Numbered from the stretch's first letter, positions 52,919 through 62,992 are shown. The stretch: DNA of 64,000 nt from Parvibaculum sp963975745 (GCF_963975745.1 NZ_CAXBIB010000003.1:124001-188000), one strand, 5' to 3'. Numbers and translations: made by a program. Notes: generated by a model not told the origin, from the letters alone.

Positions 52919-54214
52919 ATGGATTTCACGATCCCCAAGGAAATCATCGACTATCTCAGTGTGCTCGACGATTTCATCGAAAAGGAAATCAAGCCACTGC
53001 AGGCGCAGGACGACAATGAGCGCTTTTTCGACCATCGCCGTGAGCATGCACGCACCGATTGGGACAATCAGGGCTTGCCGCGCCATGACTGGGAAGAACT
53101 GCTCGGAGAGATGCGGAAGCGCGCCGACAAGGCCGGACATCTGCGCTACGCCCTGCCGAAGGAATATGGCGGGAAGGACGGCACCAATCTCGGCATGGCG
53201 GTAATCCGCGAGCATCTGGCTGCCAAGGGACTCGGTCTTCACAACGACCTGCAGAACGAGAACTCGATCGTCGGCAATTTTCCGACCGTGTTGATGTTTC
53301 GCGATTTCGGTACGGAAGACCAGAAGAAGGTCTTCATTCCGGGTTCGCTCGATGGGTCCGTGCGTGTCGCTTTCGGCCTGACCGAGCCCGAACACGGTTC
53401 GGATGCCACATGGATGGAGACGCGCGGCCGCCGCGAGAAACGCGACGGCAAGGACGGCTGGGTCATCAACGGAATGAAGATGTGGAACACAGGCATGCAT
53501 GTCGCGACGCATGATTTCGTGTTCGCGCGCACCAGCGGCCAGGATGGCGACCCGCTCGGCATCACCTGTTTCATCGTTCCGACGGAGACACCCGGGGTCA
53601 AGATCGAGGAATATCTCTGGACCTTCAACATGCCGACCGACCACCCGCGCGTTTCGTTCACGAATGTCTGGGTGCCGGAAGATGCCATTCTCGGCGATCC
53701 GGAGAGGGGCCTCGAGCTTGCGCAGCATTTCGTGCACGAGAACCGTATCCGGCAGGCCGCGTCCGGTGTGGGTGCGGCACAGTTCTGCATCAATGAAAGC
53801 GTCAAATATGCCAAGCAGCGCAAGCCGTTCGGCAAGCCGCTTGCCGCCAACCAGGCAATCCAGTTTCCGCTGATCGAAGCGCATACCGAATGCGAGATGA
53901 TCCGCAATCTCGTCTACAAGACCGCGTGGCAGATGGACCAGATGTCGAAGAAGGACGTCGCACGGCATCTGTCGGACAAGGTGTCGATGTGCAACTACCG
54001 CGCGAACCGGCTCGTCTGTCAGGCGGCCGACCTCGCGATCCAGGTGCATGGTGGTATGGGTTACTCGCGGCACAAGCCATTTGAGCACATCTATCGTCAT
54101 CACCGGCGCTATCGCATCACCGAAGGCTCGGAGGAAATCCAGATGCGCAAAGTGGGCGGACATCTCTTCGGCTTCATCGGGGCCAGCGAACGCCAGAAGA
54201 AGGCCGCCGAATAG
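52919..54214 (+). CDS. Acyl-CoA dehydrogenase (ACAD10/11-like)
   Basis: 431 residues, complete ACAD. FAD region AFGLTEPEHGSDATWMETRG, the lid VHGGMGYSRHKPFEHIYRHH and the catalytic-base region RITEGSEEIQMRKV. The N-terminal LSVLDDFIEKEIKPLQAQDD and the HDLQNEN/HNDL region fit the ACAD10/11-related branch. GGGAGGA precedes the start. It oxidises an acyl-CoA to the 2-enoyl-CoA using ETF as acceptor; chain specificity unknown. Confidence 0.9.
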   Translation: MDFTIPKEIIDYLSVLDDFIEKEIKPLQAQDDNERFFDHRREHARTDWDNQGLPRHDWEELLGEMRKRADKAGHLRYALPKEYGGKDGTNLGMAVIREHLAAKGLGLHNDLQNENSIVGNFPTVLMFRDFGTEDQKKVFIPGSLDGSVRVAFGLTEPEHGSDATWMETRGRREKRDGKDGWVINGMKMWNTGMHVATHDFVFARTSGQDGDPLGITCFIVPTETPGVKIEEYLWTFNMPTDHPRVSFTNVWVPEDAILGDPERGLELAQHFVHENRIRQAASGVGAAQFCINESVKYAKQRKPFGKPLAANQAIQFPLIEAHTECEMIRNLVYKTAWQMDQMSKKDVARHLSDKVSMCNYRANRLVCQAADLAIQVHGGMGYSRHKPFEHIYRHHRRYRITEGSEEIQMRKVGGHLFGFIGASERQKKAAE

Positions 54215-54247
54215 GCGCATTTTCGGGGCGGAGCTGCCGGTGACGGC

Positions 54248-56653
54248 TCAGTGCGCCGCGGCTTCGCCCGTCTTCGCCCATATCAGGCGCGATGCCGGCA
54301 GTATCATCGTCGCACTTGTGCCGATACCGACGGTGCTTTCCAGTATGAACTCGCCGTCGTGCATCTCGATCAGCGATTTCGTGATCGGGAGGCCAAGGCC
54401 GGTACCGCCGTGCTGACGGGCGTTGGTGTCGTCGACCTGGCCGAACGGCTCCATTACCTCACCAAGTTTGTCGGCCGGTATGCCGATTCCCGTGTCACAT
54501 ACGGCGACCTTCAGTTCGCCCGTTTCTGTCAGCGCAACGCCGATATCGATGCGGCCCTCGGCCGGCGTGAACTTGGCTGCATTCGACAGCAAATTCAGCA
54601 TGATCTGCCGCATGGCGCGCTGGTCGGCATTGATGTGCGGCATGCTGTCGGGGAGATCGAGCGATACCATCTGGTTCTTGTCCATCGTGCGCGCCCGCAT
54701 CATTTCGGCGGACCAGTAAAGAACATCCGCCAGGTCGATTTCCTGTTCCTCGATCGCGTAGCGACCCGCTTCGATCTTCGAGATATCGAGAATGTCATCG
54801 ATGACATTGAGTAGGTGACGTCCGCTGTCGTGAATGTCGATCGCGTAGTCGCGATAGCGCTCGTTGCCGAGCGGGCCGAACATACCGTCACGCATGATCT
54901 CGGAGAAGCCGATAATCGCATTCAGCGGCGTGCGCAGTTCGTGACTCATGTTGGCGAGGAACTTGGTCTTGGCACGGTTAGCCATTTCGGCATTTTCGGT
55001 CGCCTGCTTGAGGCTCTGTTCGGCGCGCCGCCGCTCGATGGCAATGCCGGCCAGATGTGCGGCGCCAAGCAGGTAGGCGTCCTCCCAAGGGCCCGGTTGG
55101 CGCGGGTCCGGGAAATACATGGCGAAGGCACCGACGACGCGATCGTTGTGCGACAGGATAGGCTGGAACCAGACGGTCTGGATATCTGCCTTGCGCATAT
55201 AGGGCGTGACCGTGGGGCCGTGCTGTTCTTCCTGCAGATCGGTTGCGATGATCTTGTGACCGGCAAGGGCGAGTTCGCCGAAGGGTCCGTTGCGCTGTTC
55301 CTTCCAGTAGCGCGTTACCCAATCGTCGAAATCGGTCGGAAGGTGGGGAGCAGCACAGGTGATCAGGTTTTCCTCGCCATCAAGCAGGAACACAGCCGCG
55401 CGTGCACCCGGGTTCGTTTCCTCGGCGCCCAGCGCCAGAAGCGACATCACCTCGTCGAGTGCAAGGCCGGTTGCCAGCGCCTGCAGCACGCGGAACTGGC
55501 TCTTTTGTTCGTTCTCGGCCCGTTTGCGTTGTGTAATGTCGCGAAGATTGACGACGAAGCCCCGGACATTCTCGTCCTTCAGCAGGTTCGTGACCGTGGC
55601 CTCGATCCAGATTGCACGGTTCTCGTAGCGCGGGATCAGGAGTTCATAGGTGCGGGCGGTGGGCCGTGAATCGTCACTGGCCTTGACGGCGTCCTCGCGC
55701 AACGTTTCCTGTTGTTCGGGCGACAGAAGGTCGATGCCGTTCAAGCCCACAAGCGCATCCGGCGGGATGCCGATCTTTTCGGCTGCCGGCGAGGCATACT
55801 GGATGACACCTTCTTCATTGGTGACGAGCACGACATCGAAGGCATTCTCGACCAGGGCGCGGAAGTGATGCTCGCGGCGAAGCAACTGGGCGTTTGCTTC
55901 CTCGGCGTGAAGACGGGCCGTTTCCGACATGTCGTGCGCGCGTTCCAGATCGCGAATGAGATCGGCGTTGCGAAAGCGCAGTTCGAGCGTTTCGGTTGCT
56001 GCCGCACGCTGCTGCTGCGCAATGCGGGAGAGGTAGAGGTAGGTCGGGATGCAGGCGATTCCGAGCGCCACGAATGTCTGTTCGCCGGTCCAGATTCCGA
56101 CAACAATGACTGCTGCCATGACCGGCAGCGTTGCCGCAATCAGAAGGGCGGTCACGGGAAACGCCGTCTGGGCCGACATCACGACATGGACGATGAAGAT
56201 CATCAGGACGGCAAGGTTCTGGATGTTGCCGTCCGCCTGCCAGAAAAGCGGGATGAGGCCGACCCAGACGATGTTCATGATCCAGTAGCGGATTGCCGTC
56301 GCCGTGATCCATGTATCCGGATCTATTCCGTCCTCGTTGGCAGAGAAAAAGCGCCTCTGAAACAGCGCGTACTCAAGATGGATCACCAGAATGACAAGCC
56401 ACCAGCCAAAGACGACCGGAACAGGTGCGGCGGGATCGAAGGCAATCGCTATAGCGCCGACGATCGCGGGGAAGTAGATCGGCAGCGTTCGGAAGGTCGT
56501 CATCACCGAGCGGTAGAGCTCAAGGCGAACGCGGCGCGAGCGCGTATCGGCTTCCGGAGAGGCGTCGTTCCCGGGAGCGTTATCGAACAACCTTAGTGCG
56601 AGACTTGCCACAAGCCCCGCGGATGGCTTCGTGTCCGTTGGCGTGCCGGGCAT
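54248..56653 (-). CDS. Membrane sensor histidine kinase, PAS-GAF-HisKA-HATPase (PleC/DivJ-like)
   Basis: 801 residues. Six to seven N-terminal membrane segments (about 55-210), then a coiled segment, a PAS domain (ALVENAFDVVLVTNEEGVIQ), a GAF domain (AAVFLLDGEENLITCAAPHL and following), HisKA with phosphoacceptor His in NMSHELRTPLNAIIGFSEIM, and HATPase_c (LSNAAKFTPAEG; GTGLGLPITKSLIEMHDG). The HisKA neighbourhood (FGPLGNERYRDYAIDIHDSG) is that of PleC/DivJ. No response regulator is adjacent, so it probably feeds a shared regulator such as DivK. The start is preceded by inverted repeats at 56700-56731. Confidence 0.9.
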   Translation of the reverse strand: MPGTPTDTKPSAGLVASLALRLFDNAPGNDASPEADTRSRRVRLELYRSVMTTFRTLPIYFPAIVGAIAIAFDPAAPVPVVFGWWLVILVIHLEYALFQRRFFSANEDGIDPDTWITATAIRYWIMNIVWVGLIPLFWQADGNIQNLAVLMIFIVHVVMSAQTAFPVTALLIAATLPVMAAVIVVGIWTGEQTFVALGIACIPTYLYLSRIAQQQRAAATETLELRFRNADLIRDLERAHDMSETARLHAEEANAQLLRREHHFRALVENAFDVVLVTNEEGVIQYASPAAEKIGIPPDALVGLNGIDLLSPEQQETLREDAVKASDDSRPTARTYELLIPRYENRAIWIEATVTNLLKDENVRGFVVNLRDITQRKRAENEQKSQFRVLQALATGLALDEVMSLLALGAEETNPGARAAVFLLDGEENLITCAAPHLPTDFDDWVTRYWKEQRNGPFGELALAGHKIIATDLQEEQHGPTVTPYMRKADIQTVWFQPILSHNDRVVGAFAMYFPDPRQPGPWEDAYLLGAAHLAGIAIERRRAEQSLKQATENAEMANRAKTKFLANMSHELRTPLNAIIGFSEIMRDGMFGPLGNERYRDYAIDIHDSGRHLLNVIDDILDISKIEAGRYAIEEQEIDLADVLYWSAEMMRARTMDKNQMVSLDLPDSMPHINADQRAMRQIMLNLLSNAAKFTPAEGRIDIGVALTETGELKVAVCDTGIGIPADKLGEVMEPFGQVDDTNARQHGGTGLGLPITKSLIEMHDGEFILESTVGIGTSATMILPASRLIWAKTGEAAAH

Positions 56654-56699
56654 ATGAACGGGGTCTCCTCCCCCAAGCTAGCGACCCCACCTGTGAAAG

Positions 56700-56731
56700 G
56701 TTTAGGGGAGGGAAGTAAAGTTTCCCTAAAC
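56700..56731. promoter_or_regulatory. Inverted repeat upstream of histidine kinase gene
   Basis: GTTTAGGG (56700-56707) and CCCTAAAC (56724-56731) form a perfect 8-bp inverted repeat; GGGAA and TTCCC lie inside it. Positioned 50-80 bp before the start of the kinase gene, consistent with an operator. Confidence 0.45.
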
Positions 56732-56847
56732 GCAGGGTTTTATGGAGAAAATGGCCGCCAGGTTGGCCGTGCAGGCACGGCGCATCATCTGCCGGCGCGA
56801 GGGTGCGGGCAGATGATGCAACGTTTTTGCAGTGGAGTTCAGAGTGG

Positions 56848-57546
56848 TCAGTAGACGTCTGGGACCGTTATCAGGGGCACGTCCTGGCGCGTCCGGGGCG
56901 GGCGACGGCCTTCGACCTCGCAACTGCGCTTGACGTTCTGGTCGACCTGCGTGGTCGGGACCCAGTAGCGCGGCGACCAGGCCGCGACTTGCCTGTCGGC
57001 CTCCGCATTCTCGCCGGTCGTTATTTCGCCCTCAAATGCCAGAGTGAAATTCCGGTCCGGCTGTACACCAAGCGAAAGCAGAGACGGATTGCGGGTGTAG
57101 AGCTTTGCCCATTTGGCCGCCTGCACCCCGTCGCGTGGCGTCACGTCTCCTGCAAGATATAGCTGCGCCAGGAGCTTCTGCGCGTCCGCCCAGCCCGCAC
57201 CCGCGGCACGGTTGATCCACACGAGCCCTTCGCTGTTGCTGCCGGTTGCGATCAGGCATTGACCGAGAGCGGTCTGCGCGCCTTCATATCCGTGTCCGCG
57301 GTAGGAAAAACAGGTCAAAACATCAAGCGTTCGATCGTCGCATTCGCCACGCGCCGCGTCGCTGATCGATTTCGCATAGAGTGTGCCGACCGGATCCTGC
57401 TCCGCCAAAGTCGGTATGATGCGCCCGTCGGCGTCGCGTTTGCGTGCGGCGCCGCCGCCGCTGCAGGCGGTTATCGCGAACGCCGCCAGGCAAAGCAGCA
57501 TGATTGCGGTGGATGACGCGCCAAGGCGAATTCGGGTTGCAGGCAT
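56848..57546 (-). CDS. Sel1-repeat lipoprotein
   Basis: 232 residues from the ATG at 57546 (GAGGGG upstream). The signal peptide ends in the lipobox AFAITAC. A Sel1-like helical repeat is seen in EGLVWINRAAGAGWADAQKL followed by AQLYLAGDVTPRDGVQAAKW. C-terminal Pro/Arg-rich tail (VEGRRPPRTRQDVPLI). Membrane-anchored periplasmic scaffold; partner unknown. Confidence 0.82.
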   Translation of the reverse strand: MPATRIRLGASSTAIMLLCLAAFAITACSGGGAARKRDADGRIIPTLAEQDPVGTLYAKSISDAARGECDDRTLDVLTCFSYRGHGYEGAQTALGQCLIATGSNSEGLVWINRAAGAGWADAQKLLAQLYLAGDVTPRDGVQAAKWAKLYTRNPSLLSLGVQPDRNFTLAFEGEITTGENAEADRQVAAWSPRYWVPTTQVDQNVKRSCEVEGRRPPRTRQDVPLITVPDVY

Positions 57547-57817
57547 TCTTCCCCTCAATTTTCTTCTGCGGCATCGCGGATATGGATGCCAATGTCGAAG
57601 CAGCCCCAGCGTAAGGCATGTGTCGATTGACGGCCAGCACCGGCAAGGGAATTTCGGTCGATCTGCCGCAACGGCAGGTTGCATCCGCCCCCTCTTCAAG
57701 GTGGTTTGACCCTGTCTTGCGGTTCCCCGATACTCCGCCCGCATTTTGGGGCCGGCGGCGCTATGTTAGGATGTCGCTGTACAGATTTCCTTCGAATTTC
57801 GAGCGGGTAGAGACGAG

Positions 57818-59974
57818 ATGGCCGACAAGAAGACGCTTCGCGACTGGGAAGCCGCAGTCAGCAAACAGACCAAGGGTGCCGGATCGGCGTCTCTCGTCTG
57901 GAAGACGCCAGAGGGTATCGACGTCAAGCCGCTCTACACGGCGAGCGATCTGGAACGGATCGCGGGCGAAGGATACGACGCGGATAGCCTGCCGGGATTT
58001 GCGCCCTACACACGCGGTCCGCAGGCGACGATGTATGCGGGACGGCCATGGACCATCCGACAATATGCCGGCTTCTCGACAGCCGAGGAGTCGAACGCCT
58101 TCTATCGGCGCAATCTCGCCGCCGGCCAGAAGGGACTCTCGGTTGCCTTCGATCTTGCGACCCATCGCGGCTATGACAGCGACCACCCGCGTGTTGTCGG
58201 CGATGTTGGCAAGGCCGGTGTTGCCATCGACTCGGTCGAGGATATGAAGATTCTGTTCGATCAGATTCCGCTCGGCGAAATGTCGGTGTCGATGACGATG
58301 AACGGCGCCGTCATCCCCATCCTTGCCAACTACATCGTGGCGGCAGAAGAGCAGGGCGTGAAGCCGGATCAGCTCTCCGGCACCATCCAGAACGACATTC
58401 TCAAGGAGTTCATGGTCCGCAACACCTATATCTATCCGCCCGAACCGTCGATGCGGATCGTTGCCGACATCATCGGTTTCTGTTCCCGCCATATGCCGAA
58501 ATTCAACACGATCTCGATTTCCGGTTATCACATGCAGGAAGCGGGTGCGACGCAGGTTCAGGAGCTTGCATTCACGCTTGCGGATGGGCGTGAATATGTG
58601 CGCGCTGCGCTGGCTGCAGGTCTGGACGTCGACGAATTTGCACCGCGTCTCTCCTTCTTCTTTGCAATCGGCATGAACTTCTTCATGGAGATCGCGAAGC
58701 TGCGTGCCGCGCGGCTTCTATGGTCGAAGATCATGGCGGAGTTCAATCCCAAGGATGCAAAGTCGTCGATTCTGCGCACGCATTGCCAGACATCCGGTGT
58801 TTCGCTGACCGAACAGGATCCTTACAACAACGTCATCCGGACCACGATCGAGGCGATGGCTGCGGTTCTGGGCGGCACCCAGTCGCTCCACACAAATGCG
58901 CTTGACGAGGCGATCGCACTGCCTACCGACTTCTCAGCGCGCATTGCACGGAATACGCAACTCGTCATCCAGCACGAGACCGGTATCACCAATGTCATCG
59001 ATCCGATGGGGGGTTCCTACTACATGGAGAGCCTCACACATTCGCTTGCCGGCGAGGCCTGGAAGCTGATCGAGGAGGTTGAAGAGCTTGGCGGCATGAC
59101 AAAGGCGGTCGCGACCGGCATGCCGAAGCTTCGGATCGAGGAAGCCGCTGCACGCAAGCAAGCGCGGATCGATCGCGGGCAGGAGGTGATTGTCGGCGTC
59201 AACAAGTATCGCTTGCCGAAGGAAGATGCCCTCGAAATCCTCGACATCGACAATGCAAAGGTGCGCGACTCGCAGATCGCACGCCTCAAGAAAGTGCGCG
59301 CCGAGCGCGACGAAACGAAATGCAAGGCGGCGCTGGCGGCGCTCACTGCGGGAGCGCGAGGCGACGGCAATCTTCTGGCGCTTGCCGTCGACGCGGCCCG
59401 TGCGCGCGCGACTGTTGGTGAAATTTCGGATGCCATGGAAGAGGTGTTTGGCCGGCACCGCGCCGAGATCAAGTCGATCTCCGGTGTCTATGCTCAGGCC
59501 TATGAAGGGGATGAGGGCTTCATGCAGATTTCCAAGGAGATCGAAGCGTTCGCCGAGGCCGAAGGCCGGCGGCCGCGTATGCTGGTCGTCAAGATGGGGC
59601 AGGACGGGCATGATCGCGGTGCGAAGGTGATTGCGACTGCGTTCGCCGATCTCGGCTTCGATGTCGATGTGGGTCCGCTTTTCCAGACACCCGAAGAAGC
59701 GGCGCGCGATGCAATCGAAAATGACGTTCACGTGATCGGCATTTCAAGTCTTGCCGCCGGGCACAAAACGCTTGTGCCGGCGCTCGCAAAGGCGCTCAAG
59801 GACGAAGGGGCCGACGACATCCTGATCATCTGCGGTGGTGTCATTCCGGCACAGGACTACGACTTCCTGAAGAAGGCCGGTGCGTCTGCCATATTTGGCC
59901 CGGGCACGAATATTCCGGCGGCAGCGCTGGAAATCCTGAAGCTTATCAGCGAAAAAAGGCGGCGGGCGGCCTGA
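57818..59974 (+). CDS. Methylmalonyl-CoA mutase, large (catalytic) subunit/homodimer
   Basis: 718 residues containing both the substrate TIM barrel and the C-terminal B12-binding domain. RPWTIRQYAGFSTAEESNAF marks the barrel entry; the cobalamin motif is VKMGQDGHDRGAKVIA (DxHxxG). It interconverts succinyl-CoA and (R)-methylmalonyl-CoA. Length and layout match the single-chain alphaproteobacterial type; no small subunit gene is nearby. meaB, its chaperone, is 1.5 kb downstream. No B12 riboswitch is visible in its leader. Confidence 0.95.
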   Translation: MADKKTLRDWEAAVSKQTKGAGSASLVWKTPEGIDVKPLYTASDLERIAGEGYDADSLPGFAPYTRGPQATMYAGRPWTIRQYAGFSTAEESNAFYRRNLAAGQKGLSVAFDLATHRGYDSDHPRVVGDVGKAGVAIDSVEDMKILFDQIPLGEMSVSMTMNGAVIPILANYIVAAEEQGVKPDQLSGTIQNDILKEFMVRNTYIYPPEPSMRIVADIIGFCSRHMPKFNTISISGYHMQEAGATQVQELAFTLADGREYVRAALAAGLDVDEFAPRLSFFFAIGMNFFMEIAKLRAARLLWSKIMAEFNPKDAKSSILRTHCQTSGVSLTEQDPYNNVIRTTIEAMAAVLGGTQSLHTNALDEAIALPTDFSARIARNTQLVIQHETGITNVIDPMGGSYYMESLTHSLAGEAWKLIEEVEELGGMTKAVATGMPKLRIEEAAARKQARIDRGQEVIVGVNKYRLPKEDALEILDIDNAKVRDSQIARLKKVRAERDETKCKAALAALTAGARGDGNLLALAVDAARARATVGEISDAMEEVFGRHRAEIKSISGVYAQAYEGDEGFMQISKEIEAFAEAEGRRPRMLVVKMGQDGHDRGAKVIATAFADLGFDVDVGPLFQTPEEAARDAIENDVHVIGISSLAAGHKTLVPALAKALKDEGADDILIICGGVIPAQDYDFLKKAGASAIFGPGTNIPAAALEILKLISEKRRRAA

Positions 59975-60265
59975 GGCTGCCCGTAAAATCGCCAATTCTC
60001 CCGTCTGCCTACGAATAAGGCGCGGCGTGCGTCAAATGCGCACGACGCGATTGTTCGATGTTGCAACTGCTCACAAGCGCCGTTATCTCAACCGCGAACG
60101 TCCGGACAGAGATTCGGACAGGTGATGGCACGCGTGCCGCTCAAACGATCTCAGAGCCGCCGCCAATGGGCCATGCCAGGTGAGTTGTGCCCTCCCGGGT
60201 CGGGAAACCCCGGGAAAACATGACCGCCGCACAGGTTTCAGCAATGAGAGATCTCTGGAGGTGTG

Positions 60266-60514
60266 ATGAGCACCGGAGAAGGCTTTGCACGCCCAAAGCG
60301 GCGGCGTCTTGTCGACATGAGCGATCCCCGGATGAAGAATCCGGATGCGCAACAGCGTGCGTATTACGACATGCTGTCGACGCGGCTTGAAGGATTGTTG
60401 AAGGAAATCGAGCAGGCCGGAACCTCGCCTGAGGACGACCTCGTCAAGCGGCTGCGTGCGCTCTACGCAGAAGTGAGCCGTTCATCAGCAGCAGGAAGGG
60501 CGGACGAGAGCTGA
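60266..60514 (+). CDS. Small charged hypothetical protein
   Basis: 82 residues from the ATG at 60266, with GGAGG four bases upstream. Begins MSTGEGFARPKRRRLVDMSD and continues as a basic/acidic helix (YYDMLSTRLEGLLKEIEQAG). No family recognised. Located between the mutase and DUF3108 genes, so a link to methylmalonyl-CoA metabolism is only positional. Confidence 0.55.
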   Translation: MSTGEGFARPKRRRLVDMSDPRMKNPDAQQRAYYDMLSTRLEGLLKEIEQAGTSPEDDLVKRLRALYAEVSRSSAAGRADES

Positions 60515-60520
60515 GCCCAT

Positions 60521-61384
60521 TTATCGAACCGCCGCAGTTCTCGTTGCGTACTGGCGAAGACTCACCACGTCCATGACGGCACCGCCGATCGGCGTTCTTA
60601 CCTGAATGCGAACGGGAACATAGATGTTTCCGTCATTCATCGGGGCAAGCCAGATATGAGCATTGCCGCGTTGCTGAAGCATTTTCGTGAAGCTCGTCTG
60701 CTTCATTCCGCTGCGAGGGATCATTCGAACCGAGCAGCGGATGGCCATGCCGCTGTAGCCCTTGTTGCGTGTTGTCACCGTGCCTTCGCTGTCGAAAGCC
60801 AGCTGGATGTCGTAGCGCCGTTTGCCGTCGAAGATGGCGAGTCTTCGGTTGCAGGGATTCTCGCCTGCGGCGACCGGCACCAGCAACGCGCTGATCGGAT
60901 CAAGCGTATTCTGCCGTTCGTAGGGAAGTACGGAAATGTCTTCATGCGGCGGTAGTGGTGGATCAAATGTCGTTTCCGGACGGTCCGTACCGTCATAGGT
61001 CATTTCGCGGTGCTTGATCTTGCCTTTCTCGTCGGACTGAAAGGTAAAACGCTGCGGCTGAATCCGCGCCTCATCAATGCGACCCGCACTTTCCATCGTC
61101 CATTTCGCGTCGAGGAAGTTCTTCGGAACGCCGGCAACGCCAAGAAAACTTGTCATTGAATAATTTTCACCGCGCAAGGTGGCATTGATGCTGCCCTCGG
61201 CTGCCTTGAAGCCGCCGATATAGACAGTGTAATCGGCGGTCACGCCGGGCATCCGGGCCTCCCGTTCGGCTGGAACCGGCGCGGCGCCAGTGGATGTCGA
61301 CGCGGCGACAAGGACGACCGTGGTCATGGTCAGCATGAGACCTGCCACCCTGCGCCACTCATTTCCACGTTCGATACGGGCCAT
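60521..61384 (-). CDS. DUF3108-family exported protein
   Basis: 287 residues from the ATG at 61384 (AGAGGA upstream). Signal peptide GLMLTMTTVVLVAASTSTGA at about 14-33. The DUF3108 beta-rich domain follows (ADYTVYIGGFKAAEGSINAT, NPCNRRLAIFDGKRRYDIQL). Function unknown; periplasmic lipid-related proteins are suspected for the family. Divergent from meaB. Confidence 0.8.
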   Translation of the reverse strand: MARIERGNEWRRVAGLMLTMTTVVLVAASTSTGAAPVPAEREARMPGVTADYTVYIGGFKAAEGSINATLRGENYSMTSFLGVAGVPKNFLDAKWTMESAGRIDEARIQPQRFTFQSDEKGKIKHREMTYDGTDRPETTFDPPLPPHEDISVLPYERQNTLDPISALLVPVAAGENPCNRRLAIFDGKRRYDIQLAFDSEGTVTTRNKGYSGMAIRCSVRMIPRSGMKQTSFTKMLQQRGNAHIWLAPMNDGNIYVPVRIQVRTPIGGAVMDVVSLRQYATRTAAVR

Positions 61385-61527
61385 TGATCCTCTCTGGATT
61401 GCGCCGGTCCGCCAGAGACCGTGCCTCGACTGATGATCGATAATTCCGCATGAACCGGCGATGAACAGCCACTCAGATGGCCGTCCGGGGCTGGACGCGG
61501 GCTGTCCTGACCAAGTATGCAACTGGC

Positions 61528-62571
61528 ATGGCAAGTGGACCCGATCAAAAGCATCATCAACGGCAGACCCTGAACCGGGCGTTGCCGGATCCAGCCGAAC
61601 TGGCCGCCGGAATCCGTTCCGGTAGCCGAAGTGCGTTGGCACGGGGCATTACGCTGGTCGAATCGTCCCGTGCGGACCATCAGGCAATTGCTCAGGCGCT
61701 GCTGGCCGAGTTGCTGCCTGAAACAGGCAAGGCCGTCAGATTGGGCCTGTCCGGAACCCCGGGCGTTGGCAAGTCGACCTTTATCGAAGCATTTGGCCGG
61801 CTTCTGACCGGCAAGGGCCTGCGGGTGGCCGTTCTGGCGGTCGATCCGTCATCGGCCCGGACTGGCGGCTCCATTCTCGGCGACAAGACACGCATGGAGC
61901 TGTTGGCGCGGGATCCCAATGCCTTTATCCGGCCCTCGCCGTCGGGGGGGACGCTTGGCGGTGTCGCACGGCGGACACGCGAGGCGATGTTGCTGGCCGA
62001 AGCGGCCGGTTATGACGTCATTCTCGTCGAGACAGTGGGCGTCGGCCAGTCAGAGACTTCCGTGGCCGACATGGTCGACATGTTCGTGCTGCTGCTTGCG
62101 CCGGGCGGCGGCGATGAATTGCAGGGGATCAAGCGCGGTATCATGGAACTTGCGGATCTGATCGTGGTTAACAAGGCCGATGGCGATCTTGTGCCCGCTG
62201 CGCGGCGCGCTCAGACCGAGTATCAGGCGGCTCTTCACCTGATGCGGCCCAAAACGCCCGCCTGGGCGCCGCATGTGCTGCTGGCCTCTGCGCTCAAGGG
62301 CGAGGGGCTCGACAAGGTCTGGCAGGCAGCCGAGGCGCACAGGGCGGCCCTGACGGCGTCTGGCGATCTCGCCCGATTACGGGCCGATCAGGCCAGGGCC
62401 TGGTTCTGGACCGAGCTGCGTGAGGGCCTGATTTCGACGCTCAAGAGCGATGCGAAGGCCGCCGCATTGATGCCTGAACTGGAACGGGAGGTCGAGGAAG
62501 GACAGTCGACCCCTACGGCCGCTGCGAGGCGGCTTCTGGACCTGGTGTTCGGGACCGCAGAACAGGCCTGA
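61528..62571 (+). CDS. meaB: Methylmalonyl-CoA mutase-associated GTPase MeaB
   Basis: 347 residues from the ATG at 61528; in-frame ATG at 61477 is possible, and neither has a convincing ribosome-binding site. G1 loop GTPGVGKS (76-83), GDKTRMELL with the MeaB switch III pattern, DVILVETVGVGQSE (G3) and VVNKADGDLV (G4). MeaB protects the mutase and gates cobalamin loading. Near scpA-type mutase gene at 57818. Confidence 0.92.
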   Translation: MASGPDQKHHQRQTLNRALPDPAELAAGIRSGSRSALARGITLVESSRADHQAIAQALLAELLPETGKAVRLGLSGTPGVGKSTFIEAFGRLLTGKGLRVAVLAVDPSSARTGGSILGDKTRMELLARDPNAFIRPSPSGGTLGGVARRTREAMLLAEAAGYDVILVETVGVGQSETSVADMVDMFVLLLAPGGGDELQGIKRGIMELADLIVVNKADGDLVPAARRAQTEYQAALHLMRPKTPAWAPHVLLASALKGEGLDKVWQAAEAHRAALTASGDLARLRADQARAWFWTELREGLISTLKSDAKAAALMPELEREVEEGQSTPTAAARRLLDLVFGTAEQA

Positions 62572-62583
62572 ACGGCCTTGACT

Positions 62584-62601
62584 GGCCCCTGCGGGCCTTT
62601 T
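62584..62601 (+). terminator. Possible terminator after meaB
   Basis: GGCCC-CTGC-GGGCC 5-bp stem followed by TTTT, 12 bp after the stop. Short but well placed. Confidence 0.55.
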
Positions 62602-62670
62602 ATACGTGCCCGCCTGAAAGGGCTGCGCGGGAAACTGCGGCAGCCCGACGAATTTGCAAAGGAAATTCCC

Positions 62671-62961
62671 ATGTCCCGCCGCTGCGAACTGTCCGGCAAG
62701 GCCGTGATGTCCGGCAACAATGTCAGCCACGCCAACCGCAAGACCCGGCGCAGGTTCCTGCCGAATCTCTGCCAGGTGACGCTGATCAGCGATGCGCTGG
62801 GTCGGCAGGTCAGTCTGCGCATTTCGGCGCATGCGCTTCGCTCGGTGGAGCATAATGGCGGGCTCGACCCCTTTCTTCTCAAAGCCGCGGACGCGCAGTT
62901 GTCCTCGCGTGCGCTCAAACTGAAGCGTGCGGTCGAAAAGGCCCAGGCCGCGGCTGCATGA
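62671..62961 (+). CDS. rpmB: 50S ribosomal protein L28
   Basis: 96 residues from the ATG at 62671 (AAGGAAATT upstream). MSRRCELSGKAVMSGNNVSH and ANRKTRRRFLPNLCQVTLIS are the L28 signature; the length is usual for alphaproteobacteria. A UUCG-loop terminator follows. Confidence 0.96.
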   Translation: MSRRCELSGKAVMSGNNVSHANRKTRRRFLPNLCQVTLISDALGRQVSLRISAHALRSVEHNGGLDPFLLKAADAQLSSRALKLKRAVEKAQAAAA

Positions 62962-62992
62962 CGGGGGCCAGCTTCTGCGAATATCCGGGAAC

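Noticed and set aside
57547..57817. Cobalamin riboswitch upstream of the methylmalonyl-CoA mutase gene
   Set aside because: I looked for the conserved B12-box core and supporting stems and did not find them.
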